Source: CAVQJU01 sp963755195
GTDB taxonomy: Bacteria > Acidobacteriota > Vicinamibacteria > Vicinamibacterales > CAVVIG01
Length of the DNA: 64,000 bases
Assembly (NCBI GenBank): GCA_963755195.1
Contig: CAVWIZ010000002.1
Location: 310,001 to 374,000, forward strand
Direction: 5' to 3'
The notes beneath the pieces were generated by a model that was not told the DNA's origin, did not search any database, and saw only the letters and a list, made by a program, of their open reading frames with translations. Below, in pieces: positions 34,518-45,319 of the stretch (position 1 is the first letter of the stretch; each line of letters begins with the position of its first letter). The translations under genes and the position numbers were made by a program.

Positions 34518-35264
34518 ATGCCGATCGCTGTCGAGCACCTGACGCGGGCGTACGGCGCCTTTCTGGCCGTGGACGGGCTGTCGTTCGATGTCGCGGCAGG
34601 GGAGATTGTCGGTCTCATCGGGCCGAACGGTGCGGGCAAGACGACGACGCTCCGCTCCCTCGCCGGCATTCTGCGGCCCACCGCCGGTACCATCCGCATC
34701 GACGGCTTCGAAATCGGCGCCGATGCGGGCGCCACGATCGAGGCCAAGCGACGTCTGGCGTTCATGCCCGACGAGCCGCATTTGTTCGAGTATCTGACGG
34801 TTGAAGAGCACCTGCGCCTGATGGCGCGGCTGTACGGCGTCGACGATTTCGACAAGGCGTCGCGGGCGCTCATCGATGAGCTCGAGCTGCGCGGCAAAGA
34901 GCGCTCGCTGCCGGGCGAGCTGTCGCGCGGAATGCGGCAGAAGGTGGTCATCGCGTGCGGCCTGGTGCGGCCGGCGTCGGTCCTGCTGTTCGACGAGCCG
35001 CTGACCGGCCTCGATCCGCTCGGCATTCGCAAGATGCGCGAGACCATCGTCGCGCGCGGACGGGCCGGCGCCGCGATTCTCCTGTCGTCGCACCTGCTGC
35101 ACCTTGTCGAAGAGGTCTGCACGCGAGTCATCATCATGGACCACGGGAGAAAGATCGCGGACGGCACCGTGGCCGAGCTGGCGTCGCGCGCCGACCTGGC
35201 CGCCGCCGGGTCGAATCTCGAACAAATCTTCCTGCACGTCACCGGCGGCTCCGCCGACAAGTGA
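34518..35264 (+). CDS. ABC transporter ATP-binding protein
   Basis: A 248-aa ATPase with Walker A G-P-N-G-A-G-K-T-T (residues 35-43), the Q-loop region F-M-P-D-E-P, signature L-S-R-G-M-R-Q-K, Walker B V-L-L-F-D-E-P and the H-loop S-S-H. It resembles ATPases of ABC-2-type exporters. It diverges from rpsT across only 40 nt, so promoters for both must be packed there. The next gene, overlapping or 2 nt away, encodes its permease. Confidence 0.93.
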   Translation: MPIAVEHLTRAYGAFLAVDGLSFDVAAGEIVGLIGPNGAGKTTTLRSLAGILRPTAGTIRIDGFEIGADAGATIEAKRRLAFMPDEPHLFEYLTVEEHLRLMARLYGVDDFDKASRALIDELELRGKERSLPGELSRGMRQKVVIACGLVRPASVLLFDEPLTGLDPLGIRKMRETIVARGRAGAAILLSSHLLHLVEEVCTRVIIMDHGRKIADGTVAELASRADLAAAGSNLEQIFLHVTGGSADK

Positions 35265-35266
35265 CC

Positions 35267-37003
35267 ATGCTGAGAGCCAGCCTCTACATCGTCGCGTGCA
35301 GCGCTCGCAATCGTGTGCGTGTGAGGCTGCGCCGGCTGCGCGAGCCGCGGTATCTCGTCGGCGCCATTGTCGGCGCCGCGTATCTGTACTTCGCGGTCTT
35401 TGCGAGATTCGGGCGCAGGTCGGGCGGGGCGAGGCGGACCGGGTCGGCGCCCGCCCTGGTGGGCATCGGGTCGGCGTGGCTGGCGGCTGGCACCTCGCTG
35501 GCGGGCCTCGCGGTGTTCGCGCTGGCGGCGCTCGTGTGGATCTTGCCGGCGAGAAGCGGGCTGCTCGAGTTTTCTCGCCCGGAGACGGCGTTTCTGTTCC
35601 CGGCCCCCGTGTCGCGGCGGCAGCTTCTGCTGCACCGCGTGACGCGATCGCAACTCGGGTTGCTTATCGGCGCCATCGCGATGGCGGTGGTCATTGCGCC
35701 CGGGTCCGGCCTGGGACGCCTGCAGTTCGCGCTGTCGATGTGGGTGCTGTTTGTGACGGCGCGCGTTTATTTCGCCGCCGTCGCCCTCACGCGAGCGCGT
35801 CTGTCGTCGCCGGACGCCTCCGTACGGCGTGCGGCCTGGCCCCCTGTCGCGATTCTGATCGCGGCGCTCGGGGTTGTCATAGGCGCCATCGTGCGCCAGT
35901 TCATCACGCAACCCGCGGCGGGCGCCTCCGACTTTGCCGTGAGGCTCGCACGGACGGCTTCCACACCGCTGCCGGCGATGGTGCTGTGGCCGTTCGTGGC
36001 GCTGGTGCGACCACAACTCGCGCCCGGCATGACCGCGTTCTTCGTGGCGCTGGCCGGATCGCTCCTGGTGTTGGCGGGCACGACTGCGTGGATGCTGACG
36101 AGCGACGCGGGATTCGAGTCGGCGACGGCCGAGGCTGCCGGGCAGTTTGCGACCGAGGAGCGCTCGCGACGGTCCGCGCCGCGCGCCCGCCGCCTTGGCT
36201 GGACGCTCCCGCTGACAGGACATACTGAAGGCTTGTTCGTGTGGAAAAACGCGATGCGGACATTTCGCGCCGGCAACACCGGCCTGTTGCGCATCGTGAT
36301 CCCCATCATCGGCGCGTTCGTGGGTGTGTCGTTCGCGGTGATGGCGGCGAATCGTTCGCGCGGGCCGGCGGGTTTCGTGACCAGCGCGTCGCTGGCCCTC
36401 GCCGGATTCGCGGTGCTGTTCGGACCGCAGGTGATGCGGCTCGACTTGCGCGGCGATCTGGAACACCTCGAGGTGCTCAAGACGTGGCCGGTGCGATCGT
36501 CGGCCGTCATCCGCGGGCAAATGCTCTGGCCCGCGTGTGTGGTGACCGCCATCGCCTGGCTTGGAATCGCCTGCGCGGCGATCTTCTCAGGCACAGCGTT
36601 TCCAGGTCTGCCGCCCGGCTGGCGTTGGACGCTCGCGGCGTCGGCCATGCTGGCTGCCCCGGCGCTCATCGCCGCGCAATACGTCGTGCACAACGCGGTC
36701 GCGTTGTTCTTTCCTGCGTGGGTGCCGCTCGGCAGCCAGCGCGCGCGCGGCGTGGATGCGATGGGCCAGCGCCTCATCATGCTGGCCGGCATCATCGTGT
36801 CGCTGCTGATCTTCGCGTTGCCTGGAGCGCTCGCCGGAGGTGTCGTCTGGTTCGCGTTTGGGCGACTGCTGGGTCCCCTCGTACTCGTGCCCGCGACCGT
36901 GCTGTTTACGTTGATTGTGTTGATCGAAGTGGTCGTGGCGACCGAGTTGCTCGGTCCTGTCTACGAGCGGCTCGACGTGCTGTCTGTGGAAAGAGGCGAG
37001 TAG
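35267..37003 (+). CDS. ABC exporter permease (ABC-2-like)
   Basis: A 578-aa membrane protein starting at ATG 35267 (GTG 35261 is an alternative), with about ten to twelve hydrophobic helices arranged in two blocks. The N-terminus is short, basic and cytoplasmic (R-V-R-L-R-R-L-R). The middle loop (about residues 290-335) is charged. It has no ATPase motif and presumably works with the preceding ATP-binding protein; the substrate is unknown. The gene is followed by a long inverted repeat that separates it from the convergent transglycosylase. Confidence 0.82.
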   Translation: MLRASLYIVACSARNRVRVRLRRLREPRYLVGAIVGAAYLYFAVFARFGRRSGGARRTGSAPALVGIGSAWLAAGTSLAGLAVFALAALVWILPARSGLLEFSRPETAFLFPAPVSRRQLLLHRVTRSQLGLLIGAIAMAVVIAPGSGLGRLQFALSMWVLFVTARVYFAAVALTRARLSSPDASVRRAAWPPVAILIAALGVVIGAIVRQFITQPAAGASDFAVRLARTASTPLPAMVLWPFVALVRPQLAPGMTAFFVALAGSLLVLAGTTAWMLTSDAGFESATAEAAGQFATEERSRRSAPRARRLGWTLPLTGHTEGLFVWKNAMRTFRAGNTGLLRIVIPIIGAFVGVSFAVMAANRSRGPAGFVTSASLALAGFAVLFGPQVMRLDLRGDLEHLEVLKTWPVRSSAVIRGQMLWPACVVTAIAWLGIACAAIFSGTAFPGLPPGWRWTLAASAMLAAPALIAAQYVVHNAVALFFPAWVPLGSQRARGVDAMGQRLIMLAGIIVSLLIFALPGALAGGVVWFAFGRLLGPLVLVPATVLFTLIVLIEVVVATELLGPVYERLDVLSVERGE

Positions 37004-37004
37004 G

Positions 37005-37136
37005 AATCGGGTAATCGAGTAATTGGGTAATCGAGTAACTGGGAAATCGAGTAACTGGGTGATCGACTGACTGGGCGGTTACGGCCGAGCGATTACCAGA
37101 TTACCCGATTACCCGATTACTCAATTACCCAATCCG
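37005..37136. repeat. Long inverted pair of GGGTAATCGAGTAA-word arrays between convergent genes
   Basis: The left arm (37005-37075) has about five copies of a 14-nt word built from two 7-mers (GGTAATCG, AGTAATT/AGTAACT), and the right arm 37089-37136 is the reverse complement with three or more copies. It spans the whole gap between two convergent genes, so it could be a bidirectional terminator. Confidence 0.88.
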
Positions 37137-37137
37137 T

Positions 37138-37846
37138 CTACCTGCCGTTGACGACTTCGTAGTTGCCTCGCGGGGGCTTGTGATCCGAGTATCGCGGCAC
37201 CTCGCGTCCGTCGACTTCGTCGGTGGTCTTATAGATGGCCGGTCTGCGCGTCTGCGAGACGCCCGCCATCCGGTTGACCCTCAATACGTAGTCCCGCGTT
37301 TCCTTGTAGGGCGGAACGGTTTCGCCGTGCCTGTCCACCGCCCCTGGCCCGGCGTTATAGGCGGCCAGCGCAAGCTCCTCGTTGTTCGAATAGCGGTCGA
37401 GCAACTGCCGCAGGTAAGCCACCCCGGCGCGAACGTTTTCAATGGGGTTGAACGGGTTGCGGACGCCGAACCGCTCCGCCGTCGCCGGCATCAACTGCAT
37501 CAGGCCGAGCGCACCCTTCGGCGATCGCGCGTAGACGTTGTAGCCGGATTCCACCTGGACGACGGCGCGAACCAGGTCGGTGCGGACACCACCGAGCTCG
37601 GCATGTTGGCGAATGAGCGCGTCGTACGACGCTGCTCTTTTCGGCAGCCACGTACCGCGTGGCTTTGACCGTCTCGGCCTTGGCCACTTTGAAGGCCGGC
37701 GGCGGAGTCCCGCCCTGCGGCTTGTTCGACAGCACCAGGTGCCCGTTGGCGTCGCGCCAGGAATAGATCTGGGCGCTCGCGGGCGCAGCCGCCACCGCCA
37801 GGCAGGTAGCTGCCAGTGCAAAATTGACTACTATCTTGAGCAACAT
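37138..37846 (-). CDS. Lytic transglycosylase with DUF4124-like N-terminus, one frameshift
   Basis: Start ATG 37846, signal peptide (V-N-F-A-L-A-A-T-C-L-A-V-A, cut near A-S-A-Q), a DUF4124-like segment (I-Y-S-W-R-D-A-N-G-H-L-V-L-S-N-K-P), then the SLT domain: V-V-Q-V-E-S-G-Y with the catalytic Glu, A-L-G-L-M-Q-L-M-P-A-T-A-E-R-F and A-Y-N-A-G-P-G-A-V. One extra base near 37628-37636 splits the frames; without it the protein is 235 aa and continuous. SLT enzymes cleave peptidoglycan glycan strands in the periplasm. I treat the frameshift as a consensus error. Confidence 0.83.
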
Positions 37847-37925
37847 CAACAGTTTACACCCCGACCGACTGCTCGAACAACTACCAGTATTGTTATCGGC
37901 CTCTGGGGCCTTTGGCTGCAGGAAC

Positions 37926-40589
<2,664 letters not shown>

Positions 40590-40590
40590 T

Positions 40591-40658
40591 GAACCACAAA
40601 GATCACGAAGGCCACAAAGAGGCCTAGTCTTCGTGGTCTTTGTGGCCTTTGTGGTTCC
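40591..40658. repeat. Inverted pair of CACAAAG/CACGAAG-word arrays between recX and alaS
   Basis: The left arm 40591-40623 and right arm 40626-40658 pair almost perfectly with a loop of only a few bases. The right arm encodes the last twelve residues and the stop of recX; the left arm abuts the alaS start codon. This is the tightest pairing of the set. Confidence 0.9.
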
Positions 40659-41109
40659 TTTTCAAGCGCGCGAGCACGCGGTCGGCTTCGAAGCCCTGGC
40701 CGACGAGATATCGGTACAGGCGCGCGAACTCGGCCTGGTCGCTGACCTGGTCGCGGCCGCGCAGGCGCTTGTGGAGTGCGGTTTCGAGCAGATCAGACGG
40801 GTCGAGATCTTCGAAGACGGCGTCAACCGCCCGTTTCGCGGTGGCGGTGGCGATGCCGGCGCTCTCGATCTTGCGCAGCACGCGGAGCTTCCCGCGCCGC
40901 CTGACGCCGGTTTCGGTGCGCGCGATCGCTTCGGCCACGCGGTTGTCGTCGATCGCGCGTTCGTCGAGGAGACGGGCAACGGCGGCATCGATGGCCTCGG
41001 GGTCGTGTTCGCGGCGGGCGAGGCGCTGCCGCACCTGCGCCTCGGAGAGCTCGCGCCGGCCCAATAACTTCAGCGCGGCGATATAAGCCTGTTTCGCGTC
41101 AGGAGTCAT
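40624..41109 (-). CDS. recX: Regulatory protein RecX
   Basis: A 161-aa helical protein starting at ATG 41109. The RecX pattern is present: A-L-K-L-L-G-R-R-E-L-S-E-A-Q-V-R-Q-R-L near the start, D-E-R-A-I-D-D-N-R-V-A-E-A and the three-helix repeats. RecX inhibits RecA filaments, but recA is not in the window. The C-terminus H-K-G-H-K-D-H-E-D comes entirely from the CACAAAG repeat, so the native end is unclear. Confidence 0.85.
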   Translation of the reverse strand: MTPDAKQAYIAALKLLGRRELSEAQVRQRLARREHDPEAIDAAVARLLDERAIDDNRVAEAIARTETGVRRRGKLRVLRKIESAGIATATAKRAVDAVFEDLDPSDLLETALHKRLRGRDQVSDQAEFARLYRYLVGQGFEADRVLARLKRNHKGHKDHED

Positions 41110-41123
41110 CAGTCGGCGATCGA

Positions 41124-42275
41124 CTATGACCCTCCGAACCGCGTGATGTCGGCGTTGGCGCCGACGACGGTCTGCGCCATGGAATCGCGGCCCATCTCGG
41201 CGGTGGTCGAGATGCCCTGGACTTTCAACTTGAACTCGTCGACGTTGGTCGCCCACCGCAGGGCTTCTTCGTACGACACGAGCCCCTGTGCGAAGAGCGC
41301 GAAGATCGACTGATCGAAGCTCTGCATCCCGTACTGCGACGTGCCGGAGGCAATCGCGCCGGGAATCATGTGGGTCTTTTCCTTGTCCACGATACAGTCG
41401 CGAATGAAGGGAGTGCTGATCATCACCTCGACGGCGGGCACCCGGCCCTCGCCGTCGGCTCTCGGCATGAGACGCTGGGACACGACGGCCTTGAGCACGC
41501 TGGCGAGCTGGAGCCGGACCTGCTTCTGCTGATGCGGCGGAAACACGGCGATGATGCGGTTGATCGTTTCCGTGGCGTCGAGCGTGTGGAGCGTCGAGAA
41601 CACCAGGTGTCCCGTTTCGGCCGCGAGCAGACCGGTTTCAATCGTTTCGAAATCGCGCATTTCGCCGACGAGAATCACGTCCGGGTCCTGGCGAAGCGCG
41701 CTCCGAAGCGCGAAGGCAAACGAACGGGTATCGACGTTGACTTCGCGCTGGTTGACAATTGACTGAAGGTCCCGGTGCAGGAACTCGATCGGATCCTCGA
41801 CGGTCATCACGTGCGCCGAGCGCGTCCGGTTGATGTGGTCGATCATGGCCGCCAGCGTCGTGCTCTTGCCGCTGCCGGTGGTGCCCGTGACGAGGACCAG
41901 GCCGCGTTCGTCGCTGGCGATCTTCTTGAGGATGGCCGGCAGGCCGAGGTCGTCCACCGTCTTGATCAGCATCGGGATGACGCGCAGCACCAGGCCGACC
42001 GTGCCCCGCTGCTGAAAGACGTTGACGCGGAAGCGGCCCAGGCCGGGCACGCCGTACGCCAGGTCCACCTCCTGCGCGTCCTTGAACTTCTCGCGGTGCA
42101 CGTTCGACATCACCGCGGCGCTCATCGCGACCACGTCCTCGTGGCCGAGCCGCTTCTCTTCGGATGCCGGAACGAGCCCGCCGCGCAGGCGCATCATCGG
42201 GTAGCTGCCCACCTTGATGTGCAGGTCCGAGGCGCCGCTTTCGACGGCGATTTTCAGCAGATCGTTGACATGCAT
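41124..42275 (-). CDS. pilT: Type IV pilus retraction ATPase PilT
   Basis: A 383-aa secretion-ATPase-superfamily protein. Walker A G-T-T-G-S-G-K-S-T-T (about residues 130-139), the Asp-box T-V-E-D-P-I-E, Walker B L-R-Q-D-P-D-V-I-L-V-G-E-M-R-D and the His-box T-G-H-L-V-F-S-T-L-H-T are all intact, plus PilT's N-terminal S-D-L-H-I-K. It powers pilus retraction and twitching. No other pilus genes are here. The C-terminal tail (after about residue 350) is slightly longer than usual. Confidence 0.95.
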   Translation of the reverse strand: MHVNDLLKIAVESGASDLHIKVGSYPMMRLRGGLVPASEEKRLGHEDVVAMSAAVMSNVHREKFKDAQEVDLAYGVPGLGRFRVNVFQQRGTVGLVLRVIPMLIKTVDDLGLPAILKKIASDERGLVLVTGTTGSGKSTTLAAMIDHINRTRSAHVMTVEDPIEFLHRDLQSIVNQREVNVDTRSFAFALRSALRQDPDVILVGEMRDFETIETGLLAAETGHLVFSTLHTLDATETINRIIAVFPPHQQKQVRLQLASVLKAVVSQRLMPRADGEGRVPAVEVMISTPFIRDCIVDKEKTHMIPGAIASGTSQYGMQSFDQSIFALFAQGLVSYEEALRWATNVDEFKLKVQGISTTAEMGRDSMAQTVVGANADITRFGGS

Positions 42276-42280
42276 GTTGA

Positions 42281-42362
42281 TAGGGGCTGGAGGCTGGAGG
42301 TGAGGGACTGGGGCCGGAATACGCCCGACCTGCCAGCCCCGAACCTCTAGCCCCCAGCCCCT
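42281..42362. repeat. Inverted pair of GGGGCTGGA/CCAGCCCC-word arrays
   Basis: The left arm 42281-42315 (TAGGGGCTGG, AGGCTGGAGG words) and right arm 42331-42362 (complementary) lie between pilT and ilvE. Same CTAG/GGGCT family as 47164-47245, 53137-53202 and 60707-60885. Confidence 0.8.
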
Positions 42363-42365
42363 GTC

Positions 42366-43343
42366 TTATCGGCCCCGCGCCGCAACTTCTTTGGGGCCGG
42401 TCCGCAGGGAGGCCTCTTCGGGGTAGACGTAGGTCAGCCAGCCGTGCCGGTCGGGCGCCTTGCCGTTGATGACGTCGAAGAATGCGCGCTGGAGCGCCGC
42501 CGTCACGGGGCCCCGGTGGCCGGTGCCGACCTTGATCTTGTCCACGGACCGAACCGGCGTCAGCTCGGCCGCGGTGCCGACGAAAAACACCTCGTCCGCC
42601 GTGTACAACGCCTCGCGCGGCATGACAGTTTCGGTCACGGCGTAGCCGAGCTCGCGAGCCAGCGTCATGACGGAATCGCGGGTGATGCCCCCCAGAATCG
42701 ACGAGGCCAGGGGCGGCGTGAACAGGGCGCCGTCGCGCACGAGAAACAGGTTCTGGCCGCTGCCCTCGCTGAGGTTGCCGTTGACATCGAGGGCGATGCC
42801 CTCCGAATAGCCGTCGGCGACCGCTTCCATCTTGATCAACGCGGAGTTGGCGTAGTTCGCCGTGCTCTTGGCCATCGCCGGCAGGGTGTTGGGCGCCAGA
42901 CGTGTCCAGGAGCTGACCCTGACATCCACGCCGTCTTCGAGCGCGTCGTGACCGAGGTAGGCGCCCCAATCCCACACCATGATGACGGCGTCAACGGGAT
43001 TGCCGAGCGGGTTGACACCGAGCGTTTCGTAGCCGCGATACACGAGCGGCCGGATGTAGCACGCCTTCATCTCGTTGACGCGAATCGTGTCGAGCACGGC
43101 GGCCGTCCAGCCGGCCAGATCGAGGGGGTACTCCATCCGGTAGATCTTGCCCGACTCCTGCAGGCGGCGCATGTGGGCATCGAGGCGGAAGCACGCCGAA
43201 CCCTTCGGCGTGCTGTAGCAGCGCGCGCCTTCGAAGACGCCGCTGCCGTAGTGGATGACGTGCGAGGCGATGTGAATCGTCGCGTCGCGCCAGTCGACGA
43301 ACTTGCCGTTCATCCAGATTTTGCCGGTGCCCGGAAACCCCAT
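42366..43343 (-). CDS. ilvE: Branched-chain amino-acid aminotransferase
   Basis: A 325-aa PLP fold-type IV enzyme starting at ATG 43343. Motifs: W-M-N-G-K-F-V-D-W near residue 11, H-Y-G-S-G-V-F-E-G, the region around the PLP lysine A-K-S-T-A-N-Y-A-N-S, and the signature L-S-E-G-S-G-Q-N-L-F-L-V. It moves amino groups between glutamate and Val, Leu or Ile. No other branched-chain genes are adjacent. The preceding 34 nt contain no clear promoter. Confidence 0.93.
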   Translation of the reverse strand: MGFPGTGKIWMNGKFVDWRDATIHIASHVIHYGSGVFEGARCYSTPKGSACFRLDAHMRRLQESGKIYRMEYPLDLAGWTAAVLDTIRVNEMKACYIRPLVYRGYETLGVNPLGNPVDAVIMVWDWGAYLGHDALEDGVDVRVSSWTRLAPNTLPAMAKSTANYANSALIKMEAVADGYSEGIALDVNGNLSEGSGQNLFLVRDGALFTPPLASSILGGITRDSVMTLARELGYAVTETVMPREALYTADEVFFVGTAAELTPVRSVDKIKVGTGHRGPVTAALQRAFFDVINGKAPDRHGWLTYVYPEEASLRTGPKEVAARGR

Positions 43344-43427
43344 AAGCGCTCCTTATGATCTGATTCTAACTGATTTGGTGGTGGAGGACCGGCGCCCAAG
43401 GTGATTTGTCGGTGACCTGCGGTCGGC

Positions 43428-44393
43428 TTACTGCGCTTCGCCGCAGAACGGGCAGCGGTCGGCACGTGCGTGCAGCGGCTTGCGGCAGTGCCAGCAGAAT
43501 CGCGGCTGCAGGGTTTCGCGCGCCTTCAGCCGGGTCTGGATCTCCTCGGCCTCCACGCTGTCGGTGCCGGCCGGACGAGGCGTTCGTCGCGGCGAGTGGC
43601 TTCGCGCGGCCAGGACGTCTTCGAGCAGCTCGCCGGCCCGCTGGTACCGCGCCGGAATCTCGGGCGCCATGGCCTTGAGGACGATGTCGCTGATGGCTTT
43701 GGGCACCTTGGGGTTCTTCATGCGCGGGGACGACAGCAGTTCACCGCGCATCAGCCGCTCGAGATCCGCCGGCGACGGCGTGTCGTACGGCAGCACCCCG
43801 GTCAGCATCTGATACATCGTCACGCCCAGCGAGTAGACGTCGGACGCGAACACCGCTTTGCCGCGAAACTGCTCGGGCGCCATGTACGGCGGACTGCCGA
43901 TGACCGTGGTGCCGTGCGCCGCGATTTCAAGAAACCGCGACGTGCCGAAGTCGGCCACCTTGAGCAGGCCGCTCTCGCCGACGATCACGTTGGACGGCCT
44001 CAGATCGCGGTGGAGCACACCATGCCGGTGCGCATGATCGACGGCGTTGCAGATCTGGCAGATGTAGTCGAGCGCCACCGGCAGATCGAGCGCGCCGTCG
44101 CGCGCGATGACCGCTTCAATCGTCTCGCCCGGCACGTACTCCATCACGATGAAGAAGACGTTCTCCTGCTTCTCGGCCGTCAGGATGGCGACGATGTTCG
44201 GGTGGCTGAGGGTGGCGAGCAGGCGCGGTTCGCGAAGCAGTTCGCCGAAGTCGACGCCCTGCTTGTGCGGAACCTTGAGCGCGACTTTCTTGTCGATCCA
44301 GGTGTCGTCGGCGAGATAGACGGTGCCAAAGCCTCCGCTGCCGATCGTCTTGAGGATCTTGTACTTCCCGATGATCTGTCCGCGGAAGAACAT
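43428..44393 (-). CDS. Soluble Ser/Thr protein kinase with C-terminal zinc ribbon
   Basis: A 321-aa protein starting at ATG 44393. Kinase domain (about 8-265): glycine loop G-S-G-G-F-G-T-V (18-25), Lys40 in V-A-L-K, catalytic H-R-D-L-R-P-S-N, D-F-G-T-S and A-P-E, so it should be active. There is no membrane helix, unusual since many bacterial kinases of this group have one. The C-terminus has C-W-H-C and C-P-F-C, a small zinc ribbon. Targets unknown. It diverges from rsmE. Confidence 0.92.
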   Translation of the reverse strand: MFFRGQIIGKYKILKTIGSGGFGTVYLADDTWIDKKVALKVPHKQGVDFGELLREPRLLATLSHPNIVAILTAEKQENVFFIVMEYVPGETIEAVIARDGALDLPVALDYICQICNAVDHAHRHGVLHRDLRPSNVIVGESGLLKVADFGTSRFLEIAAHGTTVIGSPPYMAPEQFRGKAVFASDVYSLGVTMYQMLTGVLPYDTPSPADLERLMRGELLSSPRMKNPKVPKAISDIVLKAMAPEIPARYQRAGELLEDVLAARSHSPRRTPRPAGTDSVEAEEIQTRLKARETLQPRFCWHCRKPLHARADRCPFCGEAQ

Positions 44394-44419
44394 CCGCGAG
44401 GAGTATACCAGCCCCAGTA

Positions 44420-44457
44420 CTTCACGAAGTCACGAATAGACGAAGACGCACGAAGGA
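44420..44457. repeat. Single-arm CACGAAG-word array
   Basis: Degenerate words (TTCACGAAG, TCACGAA, ACGAAGA, CACGAAGG) without a convincing reverse-complement partner, between the divergent kinase and rsmE genes. It may be a decayed or half copy of the family. Confidence 0.65.
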
Positions 44458-44515
44458 GTCTCCGTGCGGGCGCTCCGGATTGGCAAGGTCGCGGTGGGAG
44501 AGAGACCGTCGCTCG

Positions 44516-44521
44516 TATAAT
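44516..44521 (+). promoter_or_regulatory. -10 box (TATAAT) placing the rsmE start codon at the transcription start
   Basis: A perfect TATAAT is followed by 6 nt and then the GTG start of rsmE at 44528. With usual spacing, transcription would begin at or next to the G of GTG, giving a leaderless mRNA. No ribosome site lies between. Confidence 0.6.
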
Positions 44522-44527
44522 GCGACC

Positions 44528-45268
44528 GTGCACAGATTCTTCGCGCCGAGTCTGGATCCCGGCGACGAGGCCGTCGACCTGCCTCGCGACGAGGCCGAGC
44601 ACCTGACGCGGGTACTGCGGCTGGGCGCGGGCGACATGGTGTCGGTGTTCGACGGCCGCGGGCACGAGTTTACGGCGAAGGTCGTGCGCGCCGAGCGGCG
44701 CGAGGCGCGCGTGCAGATCGTGTCGCGCGTCGATCCGGCAGCGGAGCCGGCCGTGGCGGTGACGCTTGTGCAGGCGGTGCTCAAGGGCGAGACGATGGAC
44801 GACATCGTGCGCGATGCGGTCATGCTTGGCGTCTTCGCGGTGCAGCCGCTCGTGACCACGCGAGCCGAAACGACCGTCGCGGCGTTGGCGCGTGGCGCGC
44901 GCCCCGACCGTTGGCGGCGCGTGGCGCTGGCCTCGGTCAAGCAGTCGGGGCGGGCGGTGCTGCCAGAAATCCGGCGGCCGCTGACGCTCGAGTCGTTTCT
45001 CGCCGATCCGCCGGCCGCGTTGACGTTGATGTTCGTCGAGCCGGGCGCCAGCGCCGAGGCCGAACCGATCTCCGCGCTGCGGGGACAGCCCGTGCCCCAG
45101 GACGCCGCGATTCTGATCGGACCCGAGGGCGGATGGCAGGCCGAGGAGTGCGCGGCCGCGCGCGAACACGGGGCACGCCTGGTCACTCTCGGTCGTCGCA
45201 CGCTGAGAGCCGATGCGGCGCCGGTCGCCGCTATCAGCGTGCTGCAGTTCCTCTGGGGCGATTTGTAG
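44528..45268 (+). CDS. rsmE: 16S rRNA m3U1498 methyltransferase RsmE
   Basis: A 246-aa SPOUT methyltransferase starting at GTG 44528 (H-R-F-F-A-P-S is the standard opening). The PUA-like N-terminal domain is followed by the knot domain with L-V-Q-A-V-L-K-G-E-T-M-D, the I-L-I-G-P-E-G-G-W loop and L-G-R-R-T-L-R-A-D-A-A-P-V. It methylates U1498 of 16S rRNA. In many bacteria rsmE follows prmA and dnaJ; here those genes are on the opposite strand nearby, suggesting an inversion of a shared ancestral order. A leaderless start is likely. Confidence 0.93.
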   Translation: MHRFFAPSLDPGDEAVDLPRDEAEHLTRVLRLGAGDMVSVFDGRGHEFTAKVVRAERREARVQIVSRVDPAAEPAVAVTLVQAVLKGETMDDIVRDAVMLGVFAVQPLVTTRAETTVAALARGARPDRWRRVALASVKQSGRAVLPEIRRPLTLESFLADPPAALTLMFVEPGASAEAEPISALRGQPVPQDAAILIGPEGGWQAEECAAAREHGARLVTLGRRTLRADAAPVAAISVLQFLWGDL

Positions 45269-45307
45269 AACGCATCACGCAACACGCAAAACGTAGAACT
45301 GAAGCTC
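45268..45307. repeat. Single-arm ACGCAAAACG-word array
   Basis: Words CACGCA, CACGCAAAACG and AGAACT following rsmE, with only weak complementarity to the neighbouring gene end. Probably a degenerate member of the AAACG family. Confidence 0.45.
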
Positions 45308-45319
45308 CGGCGGACGCGG

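Noticed and set aside
34208..36520. A 770-codon minus-strand open frame
   Set aside because: Only its last 89 codons (rpsT) are real; the rest is the shadow of the plus-strand ABC exporter genes, caused by high GC at third positions.
40591..40658. The hairpin arrays as ordinary rho-independent terminators
   Set aside because: Most lack a T run after the stem, many lie within operons (etfB-etfA, carA-carB), and their word-based structure is not explained by termination alone. A few (for example 1684-1755) could still terminate.
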